Positions 5,609-5,672 of a stretch of DNA of 5,672 nucleotides are shown piece by piece (the stretch's first letter is position 1; each line of letters starts with the position of its first letter). The position numbers and the translations under genes were made by a program. The notes under the pieces were generated by a model, which was not told the DNA's origin, made no database searches, and saw only the letters and a program-made list of their open reading frames with translations. The DNA is from an uncultured Coriobacteriaceae bacterium (GTDB lineage: Bacteria; Actinomycetota; Coriobacteriia; Coriobacteriales; Eggerthellaceae): positions 1-5,672 of the forward strand of contig CADBQL010000032.1 of the NCBI GenBank assembly GCA_902796815.1. The letters run 5' to 3'.

Positions 5609-5647
5609 CGGGTCTTCAACCCGGCCCTCTGCGCGAAGCGCGAGAGG
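5609..5647. other. Two short hairpins following the terminator
   Basis: CGGGT 5609-5613 pairs with ACCCG 5619-5623 around a 5-base loop. Next, CCTCT 5626-5630 pairs with AGAGG 5643-5647, with CGCG 5632-5635 and CGCG 5639-5642 forming an inner stem and G5631 bulged. Neither is followed by a T-run on the + strand. They could belong to a regulatory leader or the 3' end of a gene beyond the window. Confidence 0.4.
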
Positions 5648-5655
5648 CGGAAAAC

Positions 5656-5672
5656 CACCCGCTATGCGGGTG
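5656..5672. other. Perfect 7-bp hairpin at the window end
   Basis: CACCCGC 5656-5662 pairs with GCGGGTG 5666-5672 around a TAT loop. The window ends at the last paired base, so a T-run on the + strand could follow out of view. On the - strand the hairpin is followed by GGTTTTCC, which would make a weak terminator for a convergent gene to the right. Confidence 0.35.

Overview
The window looks like chromosomal DNA from a high-GC Gram-positive gut anaerobe, most likely a member of the Coriobacteriia (Eggerthellaceae-like). Three things point there: strong AGGAGG ribosome binding sites, very large secreted proteins ending in Lys-rich fibronectin III-like modules, and an acetogen-type methyltetrahydrofolate:corrinoid methyltransferase. 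This is inferred from gene style; the sequence contains no taxonomic marker.

Layout, all on the + strand. (1) Positions 1-300 are the last 99 codons of a secreted or surface protein that begins upstream of the window. (2) Positions 301-581 are a noncoding interval full of inverted repeats: a long GC hairpin right after the stop, two looser hairpins, a perfect 18-bp intrinsic terminator at 470-508, and a small dyad just before the next ribosome binding site. (3) Positions 582-4472 encode a 1296-residue exported multidomain protein: signal peptide, a calcium-loop-like motif, large Ig-like N-terminal modules, a short helical segment, a DUF4430 (transcobalamin C-terminal-like) domain, a cadherin-like beta-sandwich, two MBG/Ig-type repeats and two fibronectin III-like repeats. 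Its last 99 codons are a diverged copy of the end of the upstream gene. (4) Positions 4473-4741 are noncoding, with a 15-bp hairpin after the stop, an AT-rich stretch, a plausible promoter and a strong ribosome binding site. (5) Positions 4742-5551 encode a 269-residue cytoplasmic methyltetrahydrofolate:corrinoid/iron-sulfur protein methyltransferase (AcsE/MtrH-like fold) with its key residues in place. (6) Positions 5552-5672 hold a textbook UUCG intrinsic terminator followed by three further short hairpins.

The first two genes are tandem paralogs, at least at their C-termini, and both products act outside the cell. The methyltransferase appears to be a separate transcription unit, acting in the cytoplasm on folate-bound C1 units and a corrinoid protein that is not encoded in this window. 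The one possible functional link is that DUF4430 resembles the cobalamin-facing domain of transcobalamin and the next gene needs a corrinoid partner; this is inference only. I see no CRISPR array, tRNA, rRNA or transposase. The least explained parts are the structured interval 301-581 and the shared C-terminal module.
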